Shown piece after piece: positions 1 through 6,770 of a stretch of DNA of 9,638 nucleotides (the first letter of the stretch is position 1; every line of letters starts with the position of its first letter). The notes beneath the pieces were generated by a model. It saw nothing but the letters and a program-made list of their open reading frames with translations. It searched no databases and was not told where the DNA came from. The position numbers were made by a program, and so were the translations under genes. Origin of the DNA: Cyanobacteria bacterium OH_CBB_238 (GTDB taxonomy: Bacteria > Cyanobacteriota > Vampirovibrionia > Gastranaerophilales > Gastranaerophilaceae); NCBI GenBank assembly GCA_023409995.1, contig JAEYQN010000028.1:1-9638 (forward strand). The letters run 5' to 3'.

Positions 1-6
1 ATACAT
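1..6 (-). CDS. Probable start of the next operon gene, cut by the window edge
   Basis: Only the first two codons (Met-Tyr) are inside the window, so the product cannot be named. The call rests on a good Shine-Dalgarno sequence, AAAAAGG on the minus strand (positions 14-20), seven bases before the ATG. It lies 48 bases after the stop of the preceding radical SAM gene and on the same strand. It would be a ninth gene of the operon, possibly with its own extended -10 promoter (28-36). A chance ATG cannot be excluded. Confidence 0.4.
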
Positions 7-13
7 TTTACTA

Positions 14-20
14 CCTTTTT
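14..20 (-). promoter_or_regulatory. Ribosome binding site for the gene running off the left edge
   Basis: The minus strand reads AAAAAGG, then seven bases, then ATG at 6-4. Strength and spacing match the sites of other genes in this operon, for example AAAAGGA before the radical SAM gene starting at 1062. It is the main evidence that coding continues beyond the window. Confidence 0.45.
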
Positions 21-27
21 GTATATT

Positions 28-36
28 ATTATACCA
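28..36 (-). promoter_or_regulatory. Possible extended -10 promoter inside the operon
   Basis: On the minus strand the sequence reads TGGTATAAT, a TGn element joined to a perfect TATAAT (28-33). No TTGACA-like -35 hexamer lies at the right distance (AGGATC at 17 bp). Transcription would start near position 21, just ahead of the ribosome binding site at 14-20. In such AT-rich DNA a -10 match may arise by chance. Confidence 0.3.
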
Positions 37-54
37 ACTATAGATCATTTGATC

Positions 55-1062
55 CTATTGTGCAAAACTTTTACAATGTTTTTTATATTTTTCAATTTTT
101 TCAACTTTGTATGCAAGACACCCCCCATAACAATCCATTAATTGCATCTGCTTGCATGAATTACATTCTGTAAAATTTGGAATTTTTTTTGCATAATGGT
201 CAATTTCAGATATGAAAAACTTTCTTAACTCTTCAAGATTTTCAAAATCTATTAATGAGACTTTTAAATAATCTGAAAGCCCAAAACACCGTATAACTTG
301 CAAATCAGGTAAAATATCTATTATAGGTTTACAAGAGGAATAACACAATAAATTATATTGTGACTTAAAGCTTTTTAAAAATTGAATATTTTCATAATCA
401 ACTAAACAACTCACAAAAGTATTGCAATCATAAAAGGGCGTAACATTATTATCTTTACATTTTTTGAATACTGAAAATAAAAACTCTTTGTTCTTTCCAT
501 AGATATTTTCTCGTGTTAGAGGTTCATCATTGACTTTATTTGGAACTGTCATACTTAACCTCAAATTTTTTTGTTTAAGTTCTTTTAAAAGCTCGAAAAT
601 ATAGTCATAATTCATTGTGTTCGAATATAGATTTATGCCTATGTTATATTTATTTTTAAAGTTTTTTTTCAAAAGTAATAAATTATGTCGGAGTTTATTG
701 TATGTTGAAGGACCTATGTCATCAGGTGAGTTACAATTAATTAACAGACTGTAATTACCTTTGTGTAAAAAATCTATATATTTATCAATTTCTAATCCAT
801 TCGTAAATATTTGAATAGGAATATTAAACTTATCTTTTTTATTTTCCAGATTTAAAAATTTTATAATTTTTTCAAAATCCGGATGTAATGTAGGTTCACC
901 ACCAATAATGCCGATTCTCTCTTGAGGTGTTTTTTTTATAAAATAATATGCCTTCAGAAAATCTTCGAAAGATATACTTTGGGAAGTTTTATTTACAAAT
1001 TCATTTGCAAAGCAATATGGACAGTTTAAGTTACATTTATAAGTTAATACAATATTTGCCAT
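55..1062 (-). CDS. Radical SAM protein with SPASM-like cysteine-rich C-terminus
   Basis: A 335-residue radical SAM enzyme, complete by length. The CX3CX2C motif that binds the SAM-cleaving 4Fe-4S cluster is at C10, C14 and C17, right at the N-terminus, and the SAM-contacting GGEP motif is at 54-57. The C-terminal part has C244-x14-C259, then C300-x2-C303-x7-C311-x3-C315 and C330. This is close to a SPASM domain, which holds auxiliary iron-sulfur clusters in peptide-modifying radical SAM enzymes. The start is supported by AAAAGGA with seven-base spacing. It follows the other SPASM gene after 22 bases and is the last complete gene of the operon. By family it would form crosslinks, epimerise or oxidise residues of a peptide, here probably the 60-residue peptide encoded at 3026-3208. 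The reaction itself is not predictable from sequence. There is no separate N-terminal leader-binding domain. Confidence 0.85.
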   Translation of the reverse strand: MANIVLTYKCNLNCPYCFANEFVNKTSQSISFEDFLKAYYFIKKTPQERIGIIGGEPTLHPDFEKIIKFLNLENKKDKFNIPIQIFTNGLEIDKYIDFLHKGNYSLLINCNSPDDIGPSTYNKLRHNLLLLKKNFKNKYNIGINLYSNTMNYDYIFELLKELKQKNLRLSMTVPNKVNDEPLTRENIYGKNKEFLFSVFKKCKDNNVTPFYDCNTFVSCLVDYENIQFLKSFKSQYNLLCYSSCKPIIDILPDLQVIRCFGLSDYLKVSLIDFENLEELRKFFISEIDHYAKKIPNFTECNSCKQMQLMDCYGGCLAYKVEKIEKYKKHCKSFAQ

Positions 1063-1084
1063 AAATTTTTCCTTTTATAGACTA

Positions 1085-2002
1085 TTAATTTTTTAGACTG
1101 TCTTCCATCATAACGTTTACGGAACAATTCTCACAAATGAATGGTGTTCTATCTAACAACTCTTTGCGAATCATATTTAAGTTTTTGTTATAATAAAAAG
1201 ATTTTTTTATTTCTTTATAACTACCGAAGTCAAAAGAGCAATTAGCATCATTACAACAAAGGGCAAGCTTCCCATTTGGATGAACAACAATTGTCTTGAA
1301 AGGTTCTTTGCACATCGTTCTTTCGCTTCTATTATTTTTGTTTATTATTTCTTCTTCGAGGTCTGCATTCTCCAGATTATCAAACTTCTTACTTGTTTGA
1401 TTCCAAGAAATTGGGTTAACCATATAATTTATTTTTATTATATCTGTATATTGAGCCCATTTTTCTTTGAATTTATTTAAATTTGTTCCCTTTGTCAAAA
1501 GGCAATTAATCATCCTACTAGGAGTATGCTCTTTATATAACCTGGCTTCTCTTACTATTTTATCAAATTCAATAATGTTGTGTTCAACTTGTCCAAAATT
1601 AAGCCCCTTGCGATATTTTTCGTATGTTTCTTTATTATGACCTTCTACAGACATTATAAGAAAATGAGTTTTTAATAATGATTCATAATGTTTGTTAACC
1701 ACAGACATATTTGTAATAACTAGTATTCTGTATTTTAATTTATGTAAATATTCCACAAATTCATCAAAATTAGGATGCAATAAAGCTTCTCCGTAAGCTG
1801 ACAGCGAAATCACTTTAATAGATTGTATTTTTCGTACTTGCTTCATTATTTCATAAAACATTTCTCTTGCCATAAAACTAGTAGGAACATCATCTGTTAA
1901 TTGTCTGAGACAAAAAGAACAATTGGCATTACAAACTCCACTAATATCTATTGTTATCTGAGTTGGTAATATTTTTTGAGGATTTGGTCTAAATAAATTC
2001 AT
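1085..2002 (-). CDS. SPASM-domain radical SAM protein
   Basis: A 305-residue radical SAM enzyme. C24, C28 and C31 form the CX3CX2C cluster motif, and AYGEALLHP (69-77) is the usual glycine-glutamate SAM-binding loop. The C-terminal domain has C231 followed by Pro, an HPNGKLALCC stretch (241-250), C255, and C290-x2-C293. This is the typical layout of a short SPASM domain with probably one auxiliary cluster. Its ATG overlaps the TGA of the glycosyltransferase gene in an ATGA junction (1999-2002), so translation is likely coupled. The family includes enzymes acting on ribosomal peptides and also on small molecules and proteins. Its place in this operon favours a peptide substrate. It differs clearly from the other SPASM protein in cysteine pattern and sequence, so the two are not a recent duplication and probably catalyse different steps. 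Confidence 0.87.
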   Translation of the reverse strand: MNLFRPNPQKILPTQITIDISGVCNANCSFCLRQLTDDVPTSFMAREMFYEIMKQVRKIQSIKVISLSAYGEALLHPNFDEFVEYLHKLKYRILVITNMSVVNKHYESLLKTHFLIMSVEGHNKETYEKYRKGLNFGQVEHNIIEFDKIVREARLYKEHTPSRMINCLLTKGTNLNKFKEKWAQYTDIIKINYMVNPISWNQTSKKFDNLENADLEEEIINKNNRSERTMCKEPFKTIVVHPNGKLALCCNDANCSFDFGSYKEIKKSFYYNKNLNMIRKELLDRTPFICENCSVNVMMEDSLKN

Positions 2003-3018
2003 TTCTCAATGTACCTTTTTTTTATGTAGGATACATATGTAATTAAGGTATATAACCATTTTCTTGTTTCCTTACGTTGGTACAATATCCTTATCAGATA
2101 ATTTGAAAAATTATTTACTTGAAAAGCTTTATTAATTTTGTCCTTAACCAACTGTTTTACATAGGAATACGGTTTTTCTTGCCCTTTCATTAAATGCAGA
2201 ATATAGTGTTTTTTTAGTTCAGTATTTTTGTAAGGAGTTTTAGAAAGATAATACAAAAACAAATCTTGTTTTGAGTGAATACAATTTTTATACCAGAGTT
2301 TGTAATGAAAAGATCCTGCATAATGGACTATTACAGGGTTTTCTCTTGCTTCTTGGATTTCTTCATCCGTATATACTGGCAAAAGTCCCATATTATTTAT
2401 ATTTGATAGTGTTTCAAGTAAAATATCACCAGCATTGAACTTAGGATGTATTTTACACCAATTACCTTTTAAAAGATTAATAAATGCATCTTGGTCATAA
2501 TATTCAATACAATGTTTGTTATGTTGAATATAATCAAAAAGTTTGGCTGATAATTTATGATCTCTAAAATAATCTAAATTCATTAACATAACACCAGAGT
2601 TGAAGTTTTTGTTTAAAATTTCCACTACTGCGAAAGGATAGTCATCAATATTTATATTATATAATTCAGATAAATCCTTTAATACAAGAGTATCAGGGTC
2701 TAGATACAAAACTTTTTTTACATTTTGAGGCAATATTTGAGGAAGATCAATTCTATAATAGGCAGCCCTTGGTAGTCTATTATTATCAACATTTTTAATC
2801 GGGCAAGATAAAAAAGCTTTGTCCTCAATTTTATACATAGCCACTTTAGCACCCAGTTCTTCAATCCAATTTGCTATTTTTTTTTCTTTTTCTGAGATAT
2901 TATTTGAAATGAGATGAAAGGTAATAGGGCAATTATTATTTTCTAAGATTGAAGCTATCACAATACAAATATATTGAAGATATTTTTTGTCAAACGTGAA
3001 ACATATATCCATGACCAT
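1999..3018 (-). CDS. GT8 family glycosyltransferase
   Basis: A 339-residue glycosyltransferase of family 8, related to LPS glucosyl/galactosyltransferases. It shows the metal- and nucleotide-sugar-binding DxD motif in YLDPDT (105-110, DPD at 107-109), NSGVMLMNL (140-148), DQDAF (175-179) and the C-terminal histidine motif HYAGSFHYKLW (232-242). Such enzymes transfer a hexose from a UDP-sugar. Residues 305-339 form a basic/aromatic tail of the kind that attaches to the membrane. The start lies seven bases after the stop of the 60-residue peptide gene and has no Shine-Dalgarno site, so ribosomes probably reinitiate from the peptide gene. ATG codons at 3018 and 3012 are both usable. The gene is directly downstream of the putative precursor, so glycosylation of that peptide on Ser, Thr or Tyr is plausible but unproven. 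A surface-glycan acceptor is the alternative. Confidence 0.88.
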   Translation of the reverse strand: MVMDICFTFDKKYLQYICIVIASILENNNCPITFHLISNNISEKEKKIANWIEELGAKVAMYKIEDKAFLSCPIKNVDNNRLPRAAYYRIDLPQILPQNVKKVLYLDPDTLVLKDLSELYNINIDDYPFAVVEILNKNFNSGVMLMNLDYFRDHKLSAKLFDYIQHNKHCIEYYDQDAFINLLKGNWCKIHPKFNAGDILLETLSNINNMGLLPVYTDEEIQEARENPVIVHYAGSFHYKLWYKNCIHSKQDLFLYYLSKTPYKNTELKKHYILHLMKGQEKPYSYVKQLVKDKINKAFQVNNFSNYLIRILYQRKETRKWLYTLITYVSYIKKRYIEK

Positions 3019-3025
3019 AAATCAA

Positions 3026-3208
3026 TTACTTATAATTGAAGAAATATCCTCCACCAGAACTATATGTTGCGGAAATTTGAGTCCAATCATAAAATTCATT
3101 ATCAAAATCATCTTTTGATATATTATCAACTGGATGAGATTTTTCATAAATTGAAATTTTTAGATCATTTAACGCATCACTCAGCATTTCGTTTGCTTTT
3201 TCAAACAT
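3026..3208 (-). CDS. Putative 60-residue RiPP precursor peptide
   Basis: I recognise no family. The peptide has an acidic, helix-prone first part (residues 1-41, with repeated Asp/Glu and Leu/Ile) and a distinct tail, WTQISATYSSGGGYFFNYK (42-60). The tail is rich in Ser, Thr, Gly and aromatics and has no acidic residue. That is a leader plus core layout. There is no cysteine anywhere. The start is firm: AAAGGA stands eight bases before the ATG, and this site overlaps the stop codon of the ATP-grasp gene. The gene sits between an ATP-grasp and a glycosyltransferase gene inside an operon of YcaO and radical SAM genes, and this is the main reason to call it a precursor. Candidate modified residues are T43, S46, T48, Y49, S50, S51, G52-G54, Y55, F56, F57, N58 and Y59. 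A small accessory protein is the alternative. Confidence 0.7.
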   Translation of the reverse strand: MFEKANEMLSDALNDLKISIYEKSHPVDNISKDDFDNEFYDWTQISATYSSGGGYFFNYK

Positions 3209-3216
3209 TTTTATAA

Positions 3217-3222
3217 TCCTTT
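3217..3222 (-). promoter_or_regulatory. Strong ribosome binding site of the putative precursor
   Basis: The minus strand reads TAAAGGA, so the stop codon of the ATP-grasp gene and the AAAGGA site share bases. The spacing to ATG is eight bases. It is among the best sites in the operon, while the genes starting at 8567, 5916 and 3018 have none. This fits a need for more peptide than enzyme from one message. Confidence 0.65.
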
Positions 3223-4078
3223 ATATTGTTAAATATTGTCCAAATTTATCATCATTTTCCGGTTGTGTATATTGTATAAAGCCACTAAATGGTGTAAAAG
3301 TCATTTCTGATAAATGACAATTATTATTATGTTCATACATATCAACCCTGACAAACTTAAAATCTTTAGATAATTTTTTTGCTAGTTCTAGCATTTTATC
3401 TAAGTTTTTGGGCTTTATTATTTGATCGTCTCCTAAATTTTGGTGATATTTATATTCTATTCCCAACCTTATCCAATTTGTATCAAAAAACGCTACTTTG
3501 TCTTGAATAAATAGTTCAATTATTTTTGGTTCTCCATTAAAACAACTTATTCTATATTCAACATAGCCCACTTGAAAATCATTATTTCTAACATGCTCTT
3601 CTATAAATATTTTGCTTTTGATATCTTTATACTGAAGTTCAAAATAAGAGTTGAATGCATAATTTGATGATAAAATTTTATTCCAATGCTTTTTCTGAAA
3701 TTCATAATTCTCAATGAAAACATTTTTATCTTTGACAAAAACATGTTCTCGACAAGCATGGTTGCATTTTACAACAATTTCATCGGGGCAAAGATCAAAA
3801 TCTAGTTCCTCAAATGAGTTACCGCTCGTATAAACCTTAGCAAACTTGATTTCGGGGAGATGTTCGTTGCAATATGCTCTCAACCCCAATTTATCAGTTA
3901 ATTGAGTTTTAAGAGGTGTGACATCATATAATTTAAGCCATTGGATTTTTTCACTCAACCGTTTAGGATTATCTAAATTTAATCTTTTACCCATTATTTC
4001 TTTATAAAACTTCCTTAAATACGCAGCATACATATTCTCAGAAAGTTGTTTGAAAAATTTATAGTTATAGATAGTCAT
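3221..4078 (-). CDS. TupA-like ATP-grasp protein
   Basis: A 285-residue protein matching the TupA-like ATP-grasp family from start to end. It has the N-terminal helix with LSEKIQWLKLYD (41-52) and TDKLGLRAY (61-69), the nucleotide-binding strand VVKCNHA (102-108), FIEEHV (158-163), YRISCFNGEP (175-184), FVRVDMYE (242-249) and the metal/ATP-binding SEMTFTPFSGF (257-267). TupA itself acts in teichuronopeptide synthesis. ATP-grasp enzymes activate a carboxylate as an acyl phosphate and join it to an amine or other nucleophile. Family members are common in capsule and cell-wall polysaccharide loci. Here the gene ends 12 bases before the putative precursor, so ligation of an amino acid or amine to the peptide, or an internal amide or ester link, is a reasonable guess. 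AGGGAA, overlapping the YcaO stop codon, serves as ribosome binding site. Confidence 0.83.
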   Translation of the reverse strand: MTIYNYKFFKQLSENMYAAYLRKFYKEIMGKRLNLDNPKRLSEKIQWLKLYDVTPLKTQLTDKLGLRAYCNEHLPEIKFAKVYTSGNSFEELDFDLCPDEIVVKCNHACREHVFVKDKNVFIENYEFQKKHWNKILSSNYAFNSYFELQYKDIKSKIFIEEHVRNNDFQVGYVEYRISCFNGEPKIIELFIQDKVAFFDTNWIRLGIEYKYHQNLGDDQIIKPKNLDKMLELAKKLSKDFKFVRVDMYEHNNNCHLSEMTFTPFSGFIQYTQPENDDKFGQYLTI

Positions 4079-4092
4079 TTTGCTTCGTTTCC

Positions 4093-5916
4093 CTATAATA
4101 TGTTATATTGCACTTCATTTTGTTTATAAAATTTCATTATATTGGCAGTGATTCTATCTTTATCCTCTTGGCTAGAGAAATTATTTATATTATGTGGATT
4201 ATTCATTATAAGCTTCAATACGTTTTTTATGCAAATATTATTAATAAATAATTTTTTAAATTCTTTTTGACTAAAACAGTCTTCACCTAAATTATATTTT
4301 TCTTTCAGTTGTTTTGCAAATTTTTTGTAAATTTTTGTATAAACAATTCGATCATTCTTATGTTTAAATAGTAAACCATAATATTCTAATAAAATATTAT
4401 TTGTAAAATAAGTAGTGTTGGTATATTTCTTGTTATAATTTATCTGTGCATTCATTCTGTTATAGAATTTTTTTATTTTTCTATTGTCTTTTAGTATTAT
4501 TGAACATAAAAAAGCTATATACGATAATGGAATATTACAAAGTTTGTATTCGTAAATTGCTTGTAAGCCATATTCACAAATTTTCAACAACTCTCTGGCT
4601 GAATAGTTTAATGAACAACCTGATAAAATTTCTTTTTCTAGCGTTGCTATTTTTATTTCATTATCTAAAAAATTCTTATCAATATTTCTATGGCAAATAA
4701 GCTCAGGAATAAAAACATACACCGTCGGAAAATCAAGAAATGAATAATCTCTCACATAAACTTGGCCAATTTCACACAATTTTGATAACATCTCTTTATT
4801 GCTATTTTTATCCGTCAATAACCAATTTGTTTCATTAAAATCATAGTCTTTTTTTTGAGAAAAAAGGAACGAATAATTTTTGTCTAGTTTAGAAAATATG
4901 ACAACCGAGTGGTAAAAATCACCTATTTTATCTTGTATATTACTTTGAATATTATCTCTAAAAAGTTGTATATAATCTTTCTCTTGTTGATTTTCAATTT
5001 GATATCCCTGCATAAATTCTGTCAAAGTTCTTTCAATTGCAACATACAAAGACGGGTGAGAGCCAAACCTTACTTGACAATTCTTACCATTTGAATCTTT
5101 CTCTTCAAATAATGTACATATTACAGGAGGAGCAATTTTAACCGATTTATCTTTTTTCTGTCCCAAACTTGCATCTTTTATTGTAACTTTATAACCCTTA
5201 TTTTCTATAAAGTTTATCAAATTTTGAATTGTTTCCACATTTTGATAATACTTTTTGGGTATGGTTGGCATGAAAATTTTTTTTGTAAAAACTTGTTTCA
5301 GACTATATCTCTCACATATCTCTGAAATAGCTTGTACCAAGGCTTCCTCAATTGTATTTCCTGCCGAAATACCTGTTGTAGTCTGTAAATAAAATAATTC
5401 ATGAATAGGAATATATCTATTTTGAAACTCCTTAACTGAGTAGAAAGGAACACAACTTGTTGTAGTACAATCAGAATAATTTTGAACATTATTTTCAAAT
5501 TTCAACTGTTTTATTTGTTTTTTTATTTTTATTAGTTCATTAAATTTAGAACACAATTTATTAGGCACTACTGAATTAAAAAAATTTGGTAATTTAGATA
5601 ATTCTATTTCTTTTTCATCATGTTCTCTATTCCTGAAGTTGACAAGGAAATTAGTTTGTAGCCTCTCCATAAATTCCGCATAACCGCTAGCAAGGGCATT
5701 TTGTTCATTTGTCCCTTTTCCATTAGTTCCAATGTCATGTGTATTAGCTATTACAATCCTGACAGAGGTGACATCATTTTCCTCATGTCTTTTGTATTGC
5801 TCTTCGACATCAATTTGAATGCTGTTTAAAATATCTTTTATTTTTTGTATGGTTTGGACTGGATTACAGTCTTTATGTATAGAGTATTTCATGGATAAAT
5901 TATAACAAATTGTCAT
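4093..5916 (-). CDS. YcaO-like protein, E. coli YcaO type
   Basis: A 607-residue YcaO-family protein. The three ATP/Mg-binding blocks are visible: GKGTNEQNALASGYAEFMER (66-85), TTGISAGNTIEEA with ICER (180-203) and RFGSHPSLYVAIERTLTE with FMQG (283-304). Their spacing, total length and a helical C-terminal region (about 450-600) resemble E. coli YcaO more than azoline-forming cyclodehydratases. The C-terminus lacks the PxPxP tail of azoline-forming YcaOs. YcaO enzymes use ATP to activate a backbone amide for attack by a side chain (azoline), sulfide (thioamide) or amine (amidine). E. coli YcaO itself is linked to RimO-dependent methylthiolation of ribosomal protein S12. No ThiF-like or TfuA partner is present. 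No Shine-Dalgarno precedes the ATG at 5916 or the alternative Met9 (5892). The neighbours suggest a peptide substrate, probably the 60-residue peptide. Confidence 0.88.
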   Translation of the reverse strand: MTICYNLSMKYSIHKDCNPVQTIQKIKDILNSIQIDVEEQYKRHEENDVTSVRIVIANTHDIGTNGKGTNEQNALASGYAEFMERLQTNFLVNFRNREHDEKEIELSKLPNFFNSVVPNKLCSKFNELIKIKKQIKQLKFENNVQNYSDCTTTSCVPFYSVKEFQNRYIPIHELFYLQTTTGISAGNTIEEALVQAISEICERYSLKQVFTKKIFMPTIPKKYYQNVETIQNLINFIENKGYKVTIKDASLGQKKDKSVKIAPPVICTLFEEKDSNGKNCQVRFGSHPSLYVAIERTLTEFMQGYQIENQQEKDYIQLFRDNIQSNIQDKIGDFYHSVVIFSKLDKNYSFLFSQKKDYDFNETNWLLTDKNSNKEMLSKLCEIGQVYVRDYSFLDFPTVYVFIPELICHRNIDKNFLDNEIKIATLEKEILSGCSLNYSARELLKICEYGLQAIYEYKLCNIPLSYIAFLCSIILKDNRKIKKFYNRMNAQINYNKKYTNTTYFTNNILLEYYGLLFKHKNDRIVYTKIYKKFAKQLKEKYNLGEDCFSQKEFKKLFINNICIKNVLKLIMNNPHNINNFSSQEDKDRITANIMKFYKQNEVQYNIL

Positions 5917-5932
5917 ATTTTGGTCAAATTTA

Positions 5933-6745
5933 TTAAATACACCAATCTTCCTGCGAATACTCCGAAAGCTGCCAGGAGAAAGAAGCTATATCATCATCTA
6001 AGAAAGAGCAATAAGAACATGCTTCGATTGAATTATCCAAAAAATATTTTATTTTTTTATTTGAAGCAATTTCGAGATTTAAACCTTCAGAGACGGGTAT
6101 TCTCTGCTCAAATTTTTTATTAAAATATTTAACATACAAAGAAAACGGACATTTGTATAAAAATTTTCCTTTTATTAGAACACAATGTTTAGCATAACAT
6201 TGACCATATGTTAAATATCTGTTTGAATTACCTTTCAAATTTAAATATTTTCTAAAATAATTTTTCACATACACGTGGCCCAAAGCATTTCTTTGAGCTA
6301 TTTCATCTAATAAAGAAGTAAAATATGAAGAATTTATTGGATACTTAGACACATCAATATATATATTATTTTTAATGATTACTTCCCATAAATTTTCAGT
6401 AATTGAATTAATTAGCAATCCATTCGTGGTAATAACAATTCTAGTATTAGGTAAAATATCACGAGCAATTGATATCAGTTCTGCTAAATTTGGGTGAAGC
6501 AATGGTTCACCACCAATAAGCGCGAAAGAAAGGATTTTGAATTTTTTTGTTGCAAGAGTTAATGATTCTCTTAATTCTTGTGCTGTGATAAAAAATTCAT
6601 CCGCAATATTACTAAAATGGCTACAACCTTTACAATTCAAGTTACAGTGATCTGTAACATGAATTTCTAAAACAGGTAACAGTATTTTATTTCTACATTT
6701 TATTTTATTCTTTAATACACATAAGTAATTACTAAATATCATCAT
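5933..6745 (-). CDS. Radical SAM protein with C-terminal cysteine region
   Basis: A 270-residue radical SAM enzyme. The cluster motif is C34, C38 and C41 within DHCNLNCKGCSHFS (32-45), and GGEP lies at 78-81. VITTNG (104-109) is another usual strand of the barrel. Downstream cysteines at 183, 188, 199, 243 and 246, in C(x4)C(x10)C and CSYC arrangements, could hold an auxiliary cluster, but the pattern is shorter than a full SPASM domain. The family, with its NCKGCSHF signature, is seen in both glycan and peptide gene clusters, so the substrate cannot be read from sequence. AGGG with a seven-base spacing stands before two consecutive ATG codons (6745 and 6742); either may be used. The gene lies 25 bases after the B12-type radical SAM gene and 16 bases before the YcaO gene in the same operon. 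Confidence 0.84.
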   Translation of the reverse strand: MMIFSNYLCVLKNKIKCRNKILLPVLEIHVTDHCNLNCKGCSHFSNIADEFFITAQELRESLTLATKKFKILSFALIGGEPLLHPNLAELISIARDILPNTRIVITTNGLLINSITENLWEVIIKNNIYIDVSKYPINSSYFTSLLDEIAQRNALGHVYVKNYFRKYLNLKGNSNRYLTYGQCYAKHCVLIKGKFLYKCPFSLYVKYFNKKFEQRIPVSEGLNLEIASNKKIKYFLDNSIEACSYCSFLDDDIASFSWQLSEYSQEDWCI

Positions 6746-6770
6746 TGTTTTGCCCTATAATCGTCTTTGA

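Noticed and set aside
40..58. Imperfect palindrome ATAGATCA-TT-TGATCcTAT around the stop of the last complete gene
   Set aside because: Short AT-rich arms with one unpaired base and no U-tract on the minus strand; too weak for a terminator and not distinctive enough to call an operator.
1280..1480. Open frame of 66 codons on the plus strand with hydrophobic content
   Set aside because: It is antisense to the SPASM radical SAM gene. The hydrophobic look comes from reading the complement of Lys/Asn-rich codons.
3026..3208. Reading the 60-residue peptide as a lanthipeptide, thiopeptide or sactipeptide precursor
   Set aside because: It has no cysteine, and no lanthionine synthetase or dehydratase gene is present.
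4446..4700. Open frame of 84 codons on the plus strand
   Set aside because: It lies wholly inside the YcaO gene on the opposite strand, has low-complexity Leu/Phe/Tyr-rich composition from AT-rich complement, and shows no recognisable motif.
5298..5498. Minus-strand open frame of 66 codons in another frame of the YcaO gene
   Set aside because: It overlaps the strongly conserved YcaO ATP-binding region in the correct frame and has no motif of its own.
5920..6123. Plus-strand open frame of 67 codons, basic composition
   Set aside because: It is antisense to the C-terminal end of the 270-residue radical SAM gene, and no ribosome binding site or family motif supports it.
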